Positions 30,328-41,433 of a stretch of 64,000 bases of DNA are shown in pieces. Numbering within the stretch: the first letter of the stretch is position 1; each line of letters begins with the position of its first letter. The notes beneath the pieces are model-generated. The model saw only the letters and a program-made list of their open reading frames with translations, did not search any database and was not told the origin of the DNA. Source of the stretch: Nitrosomonas sp. (GTDB taxonomy: Bacteria; Pseudomonadota; Gammaproteobacteria; Burkholderiales; Nitrosomonadaceae); NCBI GenBank assembly GCA_016721865.1, contig JADKHF010000041.1, positions 1 to 64,000 of the forward strand. Reading direction: 5' to 3'. The position numbers and the translations under genes are program-made.

Positions 30328-30447
30328 TTTAAGGAAGTCCTGAAAAAGTGTTATTTCGAGCAAGAGCTTGGAATATATTGCATTGATTATTAAGGATTCC
30401 TCGCTGTGTTCAGAATGGCAAATGCGAGTTATTCAGAGTTCCTTTAA
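30328..30447. repeat. MITE-like element with imperfect inverted ends
   Basis: About 120 bp bounded by TTTAAGGAAGTCCTGAA (30328-30344) and TTCAGAGTTCCTTTAA (30432-30447), which are imperfect complements. No coding capacity. It abuts the broken end of the rhodanese gene and may have caused the truncation. Confidence 0.4.
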
Positions 30448-30531
30448 CACAATACTGTATGTTTTTACAGATTGTTGATGTGTTTTTTTGTTAAAATATA
30501 ATGTTTATTTATTAATTTATTGGAGTATTTA

Positions 30532-30957
30532 ATAGCAATTGAAAGAACACTATCCATTATTAAACCGGATGCTGTCGCAAAAAATGTGATTGGACAGATT
30601 TATTCACGTTTTGAATCAAATGGTTTAAAAATTATTGCAGCTCGCATGATGCATCTGTCACAGTCAGAAGCAGAGCAATTTTACGCAGTGCATCGTGAAC
30701 GTCCTTTTTTTGGGGATCTGGTTAAATTCATGACATCCGGTCCTGTCATGGTGCAAGTACTAGAAGGAGATGAAGCCATTAAAAAGAATCGAGATTTAAT
30801 GGGTGCAACAGATCCAAAAAAAGCAGAAAAAGGGACAATTCGTGGTGATTTTGCAGATAGTATTGATGCAAATGCAGTTCATGGCTCAGATGCATCAGAC
30901 ACTGCCGCAGTCGAAATTGCTTGTTTCTTTCCAACATTAAGTATTCATTCTCGTTAA
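30532..30957 (+). CDS. ndk: Nucleoside diphosphate kinase
   Basis: The protein [20 protein letters not shown] with the active-site His in AVHGSDA and the C-terminal FFPTL is a complete NDK (about 141 residues), which transfers phosphate between nucleoside triphosphates and diphosphates. GGAG at 30522-30525 points to the codon at 30532, where the expected MAIERTL start would lie, but that codon is ATA, not ATG. The nearest conventional start in frame is TTG at 30520, which would overlap the ribosome binding site. Either ATA is used or ATG was misread. Confidence 0.9.
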   Translation: MAIERTLSIIKPDAVAKNVIGQIYSRFESNGLKIIAARMMHLSQSEAEQFYAVHRERPFFGDLVKFMTSGPVMVQVLEGDEAIKKNRDLMGATDPKKAEKGTIRGDFADSIDANAVHGSDASDTAAVEIACFFPTLSIHSR

Positions 30958-30977
30958 AGATCATTAGTCTCTAAATA

Positions 30978-32081
30978 GTGACAATCAATCTGTTAAATTA
31001 TGATAGCAAAGGTCTAGTGGATTTTTTCACTGGATTTGGTGAAAAACCTTTTCGCGCAAAGCAGCTATTACGCTGGATTCACCAATATAGTACTGCCGAT
31101 TTTAACGCCATGAGCGATCTGGCTAAAGGTTTGCGTGAGAAACTTGCAGTGCTGGCGGTCATTGAGTTGCCGCAAATTATTTCTGCTGATGTGGCGACAG
31201 ATGGAACGCGTAAATGGTTGTTAGCGGTTGGTGCGGGAAATGGTATAGAGACTGTCTTTATACCGGAAGCGAATCGCGGTACTTTATGTGTTTCAAGCCA
31301 AGTTGGCTGCGCTTTAGCCTGCACTTTCTGTTCTACCGGAAGACAGGGGTTTAATCGTAATTTAACAGTTGCTGAGATTATTGGGCAGTTATGGATTGCA
31401 AACAAGACACTGCGATCAGATGTGAGCGATAATACTCCATTACATTCAAACAGAGCTGTTACCAATGTTGTAATGATGGGCATGGGTGAGCCGTTGGCCA
31501 ATTTTGATAATGTTATTACCGCGCTGGATTTGATGCTGGATGATCACGCTTATGGACTTTCACGGCGGCGTGTTACAGTGAGTACTTCGGGGTTGGTACC
31601 CGCGATTGATCGGTTACGTGAACGTTGTCCGGTTGCTCTGGCCATATCTTTACACGCACCGAATGATGCTTTACGCGATCAACTGGTGCCGATTAATAAA
31701 AAATATCCGATTAAGGAGTTATTGGCTGCCTGCCAGAGATATCTGCTGGCAGCGCCGCGAGATTTTATAACTTTTGAGTATGTGATGTTGGAAGGTGTTA
31801 ATGACAGTGTCGCACATGCACGTGAACTTATCGAATTGGTGCAGGATACTCCCTGTAAATTTAATTTAATTCCGTTTAACACATTTCCGGGATCTGGTTT
31901 TAAGCGTTCTGCAGCAGAATCTGTAAGAATTTTTCGTGATGTGTTAATGCAGGCAGGGCTTGTTACCACTGTTAGAAAAACCCGAGGTGATGATATTGCA
32001 GCCGCTTGCGGTCAACTCGCAGGCCAGGTAAAAGATAAAACACGCCGTACTGCCGGTGTAAGGATAGAGGCGGCTCAATGA
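30978..32081 (+). CDS. rlmN: 23S rRNA (A2503-C2)/tRNA (A37-C2) methyltransferase RlmN
   Basis: 367 residues starting at GTG 30978. Radical SAM cluster CxxxCxxC at C111, C115 and C118 ([19 protein letters not shown]), [12 protein letters not shown] and the C-terminal [20 protein letters not shown] with the resolving Cys. It methylates C2 of adenosine in 23S rRNA and some tRNAs. It overlaps pilF by four bases and heads the rlmN-pilF-rodZ-ispG-hisS run, a conserved order in beta- and gammaproteobacteria. Confidence 0.95.
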   Translation: MTINLLNYDSKGLVDFFTGFGEKPFRAKQLLRWIHQYSTADFNAMSDLAKGLREKLAVLAVIELPQIISADVATDGTRKWLLAVGAGNGIETVFIPEANRGTLCVSSQVGCALACTFCSTGRQGFNRNLTVAEIIGQLWIANKTLRSDVSDNTPLHSNRAVTNVVMMGMGEPLANFDNVITALDLMLDDHAYGLSRRRVTVSTSGLVPAIDRLRERCPVALAISLHAPNDALRDQLVPINKKYPIKELLAACQRYLLAAPRDFITFEYVMLEGVNDSVAHARELIELVQDTPCKFNLIPFNTFPGSGFKRSAAESVRIFRDVLMQAGLVTTVRKTRGDDIAAACGQLAGQVKDKTRRTAGVRIEAAQ

Positions 32082-32863
32082 AAAAAAATCTATCAATCTT
32101 TTTTATATTGTTGCATTTTTTATGGCTAGAAGGTTGCGTGCAACAACCCATAGAAAATGCGGTGTTGGCTCAAACTGATTCAGATCGTGCTTTTCAGAGT
32201 GCAAAAATCCACACAGAATTAGCTGCGGAATATTTTTATCGAGGACAATTGGAAGTTGCGCTAGAAGAAGTCACTGAGGCTTTAAATGCTCAATCGACGT
32301 ATGCGCTTGCATATAATTTGCTAGGGCTAATTAATATGACTTTAAATGAAAACAGCAAAGCGTTGGATAATTTTGAACATGCAATTCGATTGGCACCCAA
32401 AAACCCTGAGATTCACAATAATTATGGATGGTTCTTATGTCAGCGCTACCCACAAAGTATGGATCAAGCCATTAATCATTTTATGACAGCTGCCAGAGAT
32501 CCACTTTATTCAACGCCTGAAATGGCATATACCAATGCGGGAATCTGTGAAATTAAGCGTCAAAAATACAATGAAGGGCAAGTTTTTTTTCAGAGGGCTT
32601 TGTCAATCCAGCCCAATTATTCACCTGCATTGATTGGATTGATTGATGCAGATTTTCAACGGGGTAATTTAATCGATGCACAATCTAAGCTTGTTCAGTT
32701 TCTGCAAAATAATTCACCAACGCCTGAGAGTCTGTTATTGGCGATAAAAATCGAGCAAGCAATGGATAATCAACTGGCTGTTGATAGTTATATTTTTCAA
32801 CTGCAGAAGCATTTCCCTGAATCCAAAGAAGCAGCAGCGATTCGAGAAGGAAAAGTCAGATAA
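32078..32863 (+). CDS. pilW: Type IV pilus biogenesis/stability lipoprotein PilF/PilW
   Basis: 261 residues: short signal with lipobox (FLWLEGC), then TPR repeats ([60 protein letters not shown]). The position between rlmN and rodZ is the standard place for the pilotin that helps assemble the PilQ secretin in the outer membrane. Confidence 0.88.
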   Translation: MKKNLSIFFILLHFLWLEGCVQQPIENAVLAQTDSDRAFQSAKIHTELAAEYFYRGQLEVALEEVTEALNAQSTYALAYNLLGLINMTLNENSKALDNFEHAIRLAPKNPEIHNNYGWFLCQRYPQSMDQAINHFMTAARDPLYSTPEMAYTNAGICEIKRQKYNEGQVFFQRALSIQPNYSPALIGLIDADFQRGNLIDAQSKLVQFLQNNSPTPESLLLAIKIEQAMDNQLAVDSYIFQLQKHFPESKEAAAIREGKVR

Positions 32864-33903
32864 TGACTACGATAGACAAAGAAAACAGCAGCGATGGTCA
32901 GCTTCCCGAAGATATAAAATTCAATAGTATTAATTTAAATGCAGCAGCGGGAAATCATATACTCCAGAATGACACAGAGAAAATTTCGCAGAATCAGGCA
33001 ACTAATGTAGATATGCTGGCGACAGAAAAAAGCGAAACTGAAACTGATGAGCATTTTATTGATTCAGAGACGGTCTATCCCGATTCAGGTAACCATCAGA
33101 GTCAGCAAATCTACGGCAATAGGAATCTGAATAATATGCATAATCATATTGATTATAATCCGGCAAGAATTGAATTAAATGACATTGATTCTGCGAGTGT
33201 TGTGCAAAGTGTCGGACATTTGTTGCGCAAAGCCAGGGTTATGAAAGGTATGAGCATCGGAGATGTATCTCGACAATTGCGCCTCTCGGTACAGCAGATC
33301 GAAGCGATAGAGAAAGAAAATTATGAGAAGCTACCGGGACGCACTTTCTTACGAGGTTTTATTCGTAATTATGCCAATCTGGTTCAGTTAGACCCGATTC
33401 CTCTATTGCAATTGCTTCCTGAATCCACACCGGTTATATCCACCTATGAACGTACACCGTTCAAGAATAAACAACTGTCGTTTGCTTCAAATCGAGAAAG
33501 CTCAGGCAACAATAGATTAATAATTGTAATCATTCTAATTATTGCTATTGTGGGCGCTTATTTTATTTTTGAGAATGATATCAGTATTAAAACAACTGAT
33601 ATCACTTAAAAAAGTAATCCCGTCATCCAGGGAGCCGGGGAACCAACTGCAATACCAAGTGATTCAGGTGATTTATATTTTAAATTGACTGGGGATTCAT
33701 GGATTAAAGTAGTCGATGGCACAGGCGCTTCTTTGTTCGAACAGCTCAAGAAGAACGGTAGTGAACAAGTCATCACCGGTAAAAGACCCTTGTCGATTGT
33801 TATAGGCAATGCATCGGCAGTTAATCTCACCTATAATGACAAAGTAATTGATATTGCTTCTTATAAGAGGCAGGATGGAACTGCACGTTTTACGCTTGAA
33901 TAA
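32863..33903 (+). CDS. rodZ: Cytoskeleton protein RodZ (interrupted by an in-frame stop)
   Basis: An acidic N-terminal region precedes a Cro/XRE-type helix-turn-helix (VGHLLRKARVMKGMSIGDVS; LRLSVQQIEAIEKENYEKLP; GRTFLRGFIRNYA), a single membrane helix (NRLIIVIILIIAIVGAYFIF) and the periplasmic DUF4115 domain (FKLTGDSWIKVVDGTGASLF; KRPLSIVIGNASAVNLTYND). A TAA at 33607-33609 divides it, and the periplasmic domain continues in the same frame, so a single base substitution would heal it. RodZ links MreB to the cell-wall machinery. Confidence 0.85.
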
Positions 33904-33943
33904 AAGCATTTGTAATCATTTTCGATCTCTATACAGTTAATTT

Positions 33944-35182
33944 ATGCTACAAAATAGTACTTCTACAAATCGTCGGTTCAGCGTTGGTGTCCGGGTTGGT
34001 ACAGTCATGCTGGGTGGCGGGGCGCCGGTCATAGTGCAGTCTATGACCAATACGGACACGGTTGACAAAACGGCCACAGTCGAGCAGGTTTCGCAGTTAG
34101 CGCGCGCTGGGTCTGAATTGGTTCGTATTACTGTCAATTCAATGGAAGCAGCAAGCGCGGTAGCGGAAATTCGTGCACGCCTGGATGATATGGGATGCCA
34201 TGTGCCTCTGGTAGGCGATTTCCATTTCAATGGTCATAAACTACTGACCAGTTATCCTGAATGTGCGAAGGCTTTGGCAAAATTTCGCATCAATCCGGGA
34301 AATGTCGGTCAAGGAAAGAAGCGCGATGAGCAATTCGCCACTTTGATTGAAACAGCTTGTAAGTATGATAAGCCGGTGCGAATCGGTGTTAACTGGGGAA
34401 GTCTGGATCCGGAAATGCTGGCGCGTGTCATGGATGAAAATGCAGCTTCCAGTAATCCACAAGACGCCAAATATGTAATGCGGGAAGCATTAATCACATC
34501 AGCACTGGAAAGTGCTGCCAGGGCCGAGGAAATTGGCCTTAACCGCAATAAAATTGTCTTGTCTTGTAAAGTGAGTGGTGTGCAAGATTTGATCATGGTT
34601 TACCGCGATCTGGCTGCACGCTGCGACTATGCGCTGCATCTGGGATTGACAGAAGCAGGTATGGGCTCCAAGGGTATAGTGGCATCTACAGCAGCATTGG
34701 CAATACTTCTGCAAGAGGGTATAGGAGACACAATCCGTATTTCATTGACACCAGAGCCAGGTGGAACCCGTTCGCGCGAAGTGATTGTCGCGCAGGAAAT
34801 TCTGCAAACCATGGGGTTACGTGCATTCGTGCCACTGGTGGCTGCTTGTCCGGGGTGTGGTCGTACTACCAGCACGTATTTCCAGGAATTGGCGGAAAGC
34901 ATTCAAGCGTATGTACGTGATGAAATGGTTGTGTGGCGTGAGCAATATGATGGTGTTGAAAATATGTCGCTGGCTGTCATGGGTTGTGTTGTAAATGGTC
35001 CCGGTGAAAGCAAGCATGCAAATATAGGAATCAGTCTGCCGGGTTCCGGTGAGAATCCGGTAGCTCCGGTATTTGTGGATGGGCAAAAAACCGTGACGTT
35101 AAAAGGCGACAATATTGCCAACGAATTCCGTCAGATCGTCGATAAATATGTTAGCGAAAAGTATCCGAGAAAAGCTGTCTGA
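33944..35182 (+). CDS. ispG: 4-hydroxy-3-methylbut-2-en-1-yl diphosphate synthase (flavodoxin) IspG
   Basis: 412 residues. N-terminal [19 protein letters not shown] of the TIM-barrel domain and C-terminal iron-sulfur ligands in [10 protein letters not shown] and CVVNGPGE. It converts MEcPP to HMBPP in the MEP isoprenoid pathway. The stop overlaps the hisS start by one base (TGATG). Confidence 0.96.
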   Translation: MLQNSTSTNRRFSVGVRVGTVMLGGGAPVIVQSMTNTDTVDKTATVEQVSQLARAGSELVRITVNSMEAASAVAEIRARLDDMGCHVPLVGDFHFNGHKLLTSYPECAKALAKFRINPGNVGQGKKRDEQFATLIETACKYDKPVRIGVNWGSLDPEMLARVMDENAASSNPQDAKYVMREALITSALESAARAEEIGLNRNKIVLSCKVSGVQDLIMVYRDLAARCDYALHLGLTEAGMGSKGIVASTAALAILLQEGIGDTIRISLTPEPGGTRSREVIVAQEILQTMGLRAFVPLVAACPGCGRTTSTYFQELAESIQAYVRDEMVVWREQYDGVENMSLAVMGCVVNGPGESKHANIGISLPGSGENPVAPVFVDGQKTVTLKGDNIANEFRQIVDKYVSEKYPRKAV

Positions 35183-36362
35183 TGACTATTGGCGTTAAAG
35201 CAATTCGCGGGATGAATGACATTCTCCCGGATGAATCCTATCTCTGGGCATATTTTGAACAGACGGTGCAACAATGGCTCGCTGCTTATGGCTACCGGAA
35301 TATCCGGCCACCCATTGTCGAACAAACCGATTTATTCGGCCTGAAGGTACGGCATCGTGTGTGCGGGCTGTCATCGAACATAATCTATTGTATGCTGGTC
35401 CGCAAAGACTCTATTATTCCGGCCCGATGTTCAGGCATGAGCGGCCGCAAAAAGGCCGTTACCGGCAATTTCATCAGGTGGGTGTCGAAGCATTGGGTTT
35501 TGCGGGACCGGATATTGATGCGGAATTGATTGTCATGTGTTCACGCTTGTGGGATTTATTGGGAATCTCTGGCTTGCGTCTTGAAATCAGCACATTGGGA
35601 AATGCTGAATCACGTACATTGCATCGCTCTCGGCTGATTAAATACTTTGAACAGCATCGTGATAGCCTGGATGAAGATTCATTAAGACGTCTGCATACCA
35701 ATCCATTGCGCATACTCGACAGCAAAAATCCAGAAATGCATGAAATCATTGAGAATGCGCCAAAATTGATTGATGATCTGGACATTGAATCATGTGTTCA
35801 TTTTGAGTCATTGCAGCATATACTGCGCCAGCAAGGTATTAATTTTGAGATTAACTTGCGTTTGGTAAGAGGGCTTGACTACTACAACCGTACGGTATTT
35901 GAATGGGTAACCGATAAGCTGGGTGCGCAAGGGACTGTTTGTGCGGGTGGAAGATACGATGGCTTGCTGGAACAAGTCGGAGGAAAATCCGCTCCAGCGT
36001 GTGGCTTTGCAATGGGTATAGAGCGATTATTAGCGCTGATGCAGGAATGCGGAAAAAAGATCACGCAACCTGTACCCGATATTTATATCGTTCATCAAGG
36101 CGATCAAGTGATCGATTATGCTTGGAAATGCGCTGAATCGCTACGTGATGAAGGATTCAACGTCGTATTACATTGCGGGGGCGGCAGCTTTAAATCTCAA
36201 ATGAAGAAAGCTGATGCCACAGGTGCCTGTTATGCAATGATTATTGGTCAGGATGAAGTGAGCGCACAGGAAGTAACTATCAAACCGCTACGCGAGCCAG
36301 TCGAGCAAGCGAGCGTAAAATTAGATAGGGTTACTGACTTAATCAGGAAAAGACCTTCGTAG
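35182..36362 (+). CDS. hisS: Histidyl-tRNA synthetase (internal ~85-bp deletion)
   Basis: Start [18 protein letters not shown] is normal and runs to [11 protein letters not shown]; then the text jumps, in another frame, to [20 protein letters not shown], motif 2 [36 protein letters not shown] and [12 protein letters not shown]. Compared with E. coli HisRS about 28 residues (RAIGEVTD...LTL) are missing, about 85 bp, near 35340. Adding 85 bp gives 422 codons. This gene is essential, so the deletion is either an assembly fault or there is another copy elsewhere. The anticodon-binding domain is intact. Confidence 0.9.
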
Positions 36363-36451
36363 CGTTACTGTTTCGAAATTTTAGACACTAAATTGCAATC
36401 AATTAGTAAATTGAGTATTCATATCATTTAGCATTTATTCAGGAAGAAATA

Positions 36452-37090
36452 ATGGCAACTTATAATTTCGAAGAGCGAGAAAAAATTGACGGGTTCAGGG
36501 CCTGGTGGGACAAATATGGCACTGCGATCACTGTTGTTTTAACAGTTATTCTTGTAACGATTGGCGGCATGCAACTCTGGAAGTATTATCAACAACAACA
36601 GGCACAACAGGCAGCCGATTTATATAACCTGGTGCGGCAAGTTCAATTGTCAAATGATCCTGCCAAAATCAATGATGCGGCGCAGTTGCTCACAGAAGGA
36701 TTTCCATCCAGCGGCTATGCGCCTCGTGCCGCGTTGATTGCGGCACAAGCCGATGTGCAGGCAAGCAACAATAAACGTGCGATACAGAACCTGCAATGGA
36801 TTATCGATCATGCAAAAGAAACGGAGTTGCATGATCTTGCACGCCTAAGAATGTCTGGGATTTTGCTGGATGAAGGAAAATACGACGAAGCTTTACGGCT
36901 TCTGAATGCTGGACATGGTGAATCCTTTGCCGGGTTATATTGGGATCGCAAAGGTGACATTCAGGTAGCGGCAAAGAAAATTTCTGAAGCACGGCTAAGC
37001 TATCAAACCGCTATCGATAAGCTAAGTAAAAATAATAATTATTACAATATTGTCCAGATGAAACTGGATGCATTAGGTGATTCTGATTAA
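36452..37090 (+). CDS. yfgM: YfgM-like tetratricopeptide membrane protein
   Basis: 212 residues: short cytoplasmic start (NFEEREKIDGFRAWWDKYG), one membrane helix (ITVVLTVILVTIGGMQLWKYY), then a periplasmic TPR-like region (DYNLVRQ-type helices, LARLRMSGILLDEGKYDEAL). YfgM is an ancillary SecYEG-associated factor. The place between hisS and bamB matches the conserved gene order. Confidence 0.9.
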   Translation: MATYNFEEREKIDGFRAWWDKYGTAITVVLTVILVTIGGMQLWKYYQQQQAQQAADLYNLVRQVQLSNDPAKINDAAQLLTEGFPSSGYAPRAALIAAQADVQASNNKRAIQNLQWIIDHAKETELHDLARLRMSGILLDEGKYDEALRLLNAGHGESFAGLYWDRKGDIQVAAKKISEARLSYQTAIDKLSKNNNYYNIVQMKLDALGDSD

Positions 37091-37100
37091 TTACTAAAAA

Positions 37101-38387
37101 GTGACTTTTCTGTTGAATTTCGCCAGATTCTGGCGCCTATTACTATATTGGATGCTATCTGCCCTGATGCTATCAGGTTGTGGCAGCACGATGAATCCCT
37201 TAGATACGCGTATCATTGAATCAATGAGTACGCAGTTATCCGATATATTCGTTAAGGAAGAAGTTATCGTATATGAAAAGGAAGAGCTCGATGCTTTAAA
37301 GGCAGCTGATAAAATTCCTTTAAAATGGAAAGGTAAAGTCAGTGAGAATCATATTGCTTCCTTTTATACCGTTTATGACAATGGCGCAGTCTACGCAGCT
37401 GATGAAGAAGGGAAGCTGACCAAGTATGACGCGGCTAGCGGAAAAGAGCTATGGCAAGTCAAAACAAAAAATAAGTTTTCTGCGGGTGTTGGTGTTGGTG
37501 AAGGACTGATTCTGATTGGAACATTTAAAGGTGAGTTACTTGCTTACAACGAATCAGGGCACATGTTATGGCAAGCATCTGTCACCAGTGAAATTCTCAG
37601 TCCACCGCAAGTACAAAATAATATCGTAGTCGTTCGTACTGTCGACGGCCGGATATTTGGACTCGATGCCATTGATGGGAAGCGTAAATGGATTTATCAG
37701 GGTGCAACCCCTTCATTGACTGTACGGAGTACTGCCGGAATAACGATTGCACATGGTGCTGTGTTTGCCGGTTTTCCTGGCGGGAAAATGGTGGCTATGA
37801 GCCTGTTTAATGGCAATATTGGCTGGGAGGTCGCGGTTTCGCAACCACGTGGCGTCACTGAACTTGAACGCATGACGGATATTACTAGCGCACCCGAAGT
37901 TAACAATCGGTTTGTCTGCGCAGCTGCATACCAGGGACGTGTCGCCTGTTTTGCGATTAATGATGGCGCGCAAATCTGGGCGCGTGAATCCTCCAGCAGT
38001 GCTGGTTTGACTATGGATAATGACTATGTGTACGTGACTGAAGATAAAGGTGTCGTTGCTGCCTATGATCTTCTCAGCGGTGCCAGCATGTGGAAACAGA
38101 GCAGATTGGGTAGTAAGAAACTAACGAAACCGATCATCAAAGGGCAATACATTGTGGTGGCGGATGATCAAGGTTATATCAATTTATTGCGGAATTATGA
38201 TGGCGCCTTGGTAGCGCGGTCAGCAACCGATGGCAGTATTATTCAGAATTCTGCCAGTCTGCTGCCTGATGGGTTTGTAGTGCAAACAGCAAAAGGCGGT
38301 ATTTATGCTTTTAGCACAATTCTAAGGCGTCCGAGAATAGCGATCGTAGAGGAAGCCCATTTTGAGACAGATTTTTCGATTATTTGA
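37101..38387 (+). CDS. bamB: Outer membrane assembly lipoprotein BamB
   Basis: 428 residues from GTG 37101; lipobox LSGC with Cys27, then a beta-propeller of PQQ-like repeats (GAVYAADEEGKLTKYDAASG; GTFKGELLAYNESGHMLWQA; GVVAAYDLLSGASMWKQSRL). BamB is part of the BAM complex that inserts outer membrane proteins. The last about 23 residues after GGIYAFS are not typical of the family and could reflect an indel near the end. Confidence 0.93.
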   Translation: MTFLLNFARFWRLLLYWMLSALMLSGCGSTMNPLDTRIIESMSTQLSDIFVKEEVIVYEKEELDALKAADKIPLKWKGKVSENHIASFYTVYDNGAVYAADEEGKLTKYDAASGKELWQVKTKNKFSAGVGVGEGLILIGTFKGELLAYNESGHMLWQASVTSEILSPPQVQNNIVVVRTVDGRIFGLDAIDGKRKWIYQGATPSLTVRSTAGITIAHGAVFAGFPGGKMVAMSLFNGNIGWEVAVSQPRGVTELERMTDITSAPEVNNRFVCAAAYQGRVACFAINDGAQIWARESSSSAGLTMDNDYVYVTEDKGVVAAYDLLSGASMWKQSRLGSKKLTKPIIKGQYIVVADDQGYINLLRNYDGALVARSATDGSIIQNSASLLPDGFVVQTAKGGIYAFSTILRRPRIAIVEEAHFETDFSII

Positions 38388-38596
38388 GGCGAATAGTTAT
38401 TCTATTTAACGAGAATAATCGGAAAATATGACCAAAATAGCTTTTCTGCAGTAGATCGCTCTATTCTCAAACAGCCTCCTGGTAGTTCTTGCAAGTCTCT
38501 CTGGATCTTAACGATTCATCTGGATTCTGGTAACACTGATATGGACTCTTTCCATTTAATGACACGTAGCGTGTCCGGCATTGGCAGCAAAAAATC

Positions 38597-39994
38597 ATGA
38601 AACCCATACTAGTTCTGGTTGGTCGTCCGAATGTTGGCAAATCAACCTTGTTTAACCGCCTTACCCGTAGCCGTGATGCCATCGTTGCTGATATCCCCGG
38701 TTTGACACGGCATCGTCATTATGGACAAGGAAGAGTATGAGATAAGCCCTATCTGGTGATGGATACTGGCGGTTTTGAGCCAGTTGTCAAAGAAGGCATC
38801 CTGCATGCGATGGCCAAGCAAACGTTGCAGGCGATTGATGAAGCGGACAGAGTACTGTTTATCGTAGATGGTCGTCAAGGTGTGACGGCCCATGACAAAA
38901 TAATTGCAGAACAATTGCGCAAATCCGGGCAGAAAATCCTGCTGGTCGTGAATAAAACAGAAGGTATGGCGACAGCCGTCGTCACCGCGGAGTTTTATGA
39001 ATTAGGTTTGGGTGATCCTTGCGCAGTATCAGCCATACATGGCGATAATATCAATGAACTTGCCGATTACGCGTTGGCAGATTTTCCAGATATCGAAGAA
39101 GAGCCGCCCGAAAGCAAGCATCCAAAGATTGCCATTGTCGGCCGTCCCAACGTCGGGAAATCGACACTCATCAACACTTTATTGGGCGAAGAGCGGGTGA
39201 TCGCATTTGATCAACCGGGAACAACACGCGACAGTATTTACATCGATTTTGCGCATAAAGACAAACACTATACATTGATTGATACGGCGGGTTTGCGGCG
39301 CCGTGGCCATGTGTTTGAAACCATCGAAAAATTCTCCGTCATTAAAACTTTGCAGGCCATCGAAGATGCCAATGTTGCGGTACTGATACTGGATGCAAGA
39401 AATGAGATTTCCGATCAGGATGCACATATTGCCGGATTTATACTGGAAACAGGGCGCGCGCTGGTCATCGCGGTTAACAAGTGGGATGGCCTGGATGAAT
39501 ACCAGCGCGACACGATTAAACGCGAATTGGCGCGAAAATTGGCTTTTCTGAGTTTTGCGCAATTGCACTATATTTCCGCGCTGCACGGCAGTGGCATGAA
39601 AAATCTATTGCCTTCCATTGACCAAGCCTATGCGGCTGCCATGGCCGATTTATCAACACCTAAATTGACACGAGCATTGATTGCGGCGATCGAAAAACAC
39701 CCACCGCCGCGCGGTGGCATGTCGCGCCCAAAAATGCGCTATGCCCATCAGGGTGGCTCCAATCCACCGTTAATCATCGTGCATGGCACCATGCTCAATC
39801 ATGTGCCGGAAACCTACCGGCGCTATTTGGAAAATACTTTCCGCGAGGTTTTCAAACTGAAGGGAACGCCGTTACGTGTTGATTTTAAAGTCGGACACAA
39901 TCCCTATGCAGACAAGAAACCTGCACCGCTTACCGAAGCTGAAGCGAAGCGCGCGCATAGCCGACGCCGGCGTAACCGGAAGAAATATGGGTAA
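38597..39994 (+). CDS. der: Ribosome-biogenesis GTPase Der (interrupted by an in-frame stop)
   Basis: Start at ATG 38597 gives GTPase domain 1: [34 protein letters not shown]. Domain 2 follows: [35 protein letters not shown], then the C-terminal KH-like domain ending [18 protein letters not shown] at 38738-38740 (expected Gly of GRVGDKPY) cuts the frame after 47 codons; the rest continues in the same frame. Der is essential for 50S assembly, so the stop is probably a base error. About 210 bp separate it from bamB with no gene seen. Confidence 0.92.
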
Positions 39995-40586
39995 ACTGAC
40001 AGCGTGAATCGCGTATCTTTTTAGAAACAAGGGCGATATCGAATGCTGCTTTGACTGTGGGTGGCGATTGACAATATTCCAATCCCCAATTTTGAGGACA
40101 TCTCGATGAATTGGACCCATTGGTTTTATACATTTATAAGCAAATAGATTATTGCTCCGGAACGAATTATTCATGATCTCATGCGTTTTCTATATACATA
40201 CAGAACAAGTGCTTACCTGCAAAAAGATTCATGGATAAATCGTTCCGAATCAATAGGTCATTGGATTCTATTTTCATCAATTGGATGAATTGCCGCCATT
40301 TGCCTTGATCGGCGTCTTGCTGGGCTTGTTGTAGAATGCTTTGAGGTGCGTTGTTAATTCGGCGCAGTTCTCGCCGGAAACTGACAGGTGCTCCACCAAT
40401 TTGCTGGAACTGCCGAATGCCTCAGGTAGAAGCTCACGCCTCCACCCTTTTAGCAGCAGATTGCGCAGAGCAAATTTATGGGCGCTTTGCTTCGTAGCTC
40501 CAAGTAAGTGCGCCCCGGCAGGGCGCACAAAAACAAAACCCCGCCATTAAGACGAGGTTGGCTGGAACACGGCTAAATAAATTGAA
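39995..40586. other. Intergenic stretch with one weak reading frame
   Basis: A leftward 83-codon frame at 40277-40528 (FGSSSKLVEHLSVSGENCAE) resembles nothing I recognise. A compact hairpin with a GCGCCC/GGGCGC stem lies near 40508-40525. The stretch marks the change from the housekeeping run to the accessory region. Confidence 0.3.
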
Positions 40587-41279
40587 TTAAATCTTTTCTT
40601 TCCTGCGACGTGCCATGAAGCCGAGCAATCCAAGTCCAGCCAGTAACATGGCATAAGTCTCTGGTTCTGGAACTGGCGAGACGTCGCGCAGTACGTAAGC
40701 GTTGAGAAACGGATGAAGATTGTTGCTGACGATTGGTTGCAGCGTCTGTGTGAGAGCGTCAGCGGTGAAGTTGCCAACAATGCTGCTGTAGCTGTCGCCG
40801 CGCACTGCGTCAGATACGTGGCCCGCACCATCAGAGAAGGATTCGACGCGGTCGCCGAAGGCGTCGGAGCGCGCTGTGAACAGTTGCAACTGGTACTGAT
40901 GCCCCACGGTTAAATTGCTTAGGAAGTTCGAAAACGTCGGAGTGGATTCAGGGATCCACTCGAATGTATTGAGGATTGTTCCCCAAGCCGCATCGTTATT
41001 ACCCCCAGTTCCTGCAAGGCTCCAGACACCGGACAGGAACGGTGAGTCGACAGTGCTGAATGTGATATTCAATCCACTGGGGTCGACCGTTAGTGATGCG
41101 CCAGTTGAGCCAGCTAGGTTTATGGCTTCGACCAAGCTACCGTTAGTTAAAATGCCAAGGTGACCATTTGGTCCGTTGAACGTTGGGCCGGTTGACCAGG
41201 AAATGTCGGCGGCTGATGCCGGTATTACAGTGACTAGTCCGAGCAGGACGGCGGTAGTGCTTAGAATTTTTGGGGACAT
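40587..41279 (-). CDS. PEP-CTERM sorting domain protein
   Basis: 230 residues with a signal peptide (ILSTTAVLLGLVTVIPASA), a beta-rich body without known catalytic motifs (FNGPNGHLGILTNGSLVEAI; FTARSDAFGDRVESFSDG) and the C-terminal sorting signal VPEPETYAMLLAGLGLLG followed by FMARRRK. Such proteins are processed by exosortase and placed on the cell surface or into the extracellular matrix. No exosortase gene is in this window. Confidence 0.9.
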   Translation of the reverse strand: MSPKILSTTAVLLGLVTVIPASAADISWSTGPTFNGPNGHLGILTNGSLVEAINLAGSTGASLTVDPSGLNITFSTVDSPFLSGVWSLAGTGGNNDAAWGTILNTFEWIPESTPTFSNFLSNLTVGHQYQLQLFTARSDAFGDRVESFSDGAGHVSDAVRGDSYSSIVGNFTADALTQTLQPIVSNNLHPFLNAYVLRDVSPVPEPETYAMLLAGLGLLGFMARRRKEKI

Positions 41280-41280
41280 T

Positions 41281-41433
41281 ATAGGCTCCTATTGTTTGAA
41301 TCTTTTGTATTGCTGTGGTGAAGAACATCGACAGCAAGATTTTCAATCACAGTATCTGCAAGCGATTTTTCATAAGGAATTGCCATCAGACCAGCTGCCA
41401 TGGAAGAAGCCAAAAGTTTTTTGCATTTTTTCA
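41281..41433 (-). pseudogene. Remnant of the NPCAAK-repeat peptide gene (signal peptide only)
   Basis: Reading leftward from 41433: MKKCKKLLASSMAAGLMAIP, clearly the same signal peptide as in the peptide gene at 54407-54640 (MKKRQKLLTSSMVAGLMAIS), preceded by the same AGGAGAA ribosome binding site. After residue 20 the sequence diverges and lacks the Cys repeats, ending near 41281. A second, broken copy. Confidence 0.55.

Noticed and set aside
40277..40528. Leftward 83-codon frame beside the PEP-CTERM gene
   Set aside because: No recognised homology or start signal; could be a remnant but cannot be supported.
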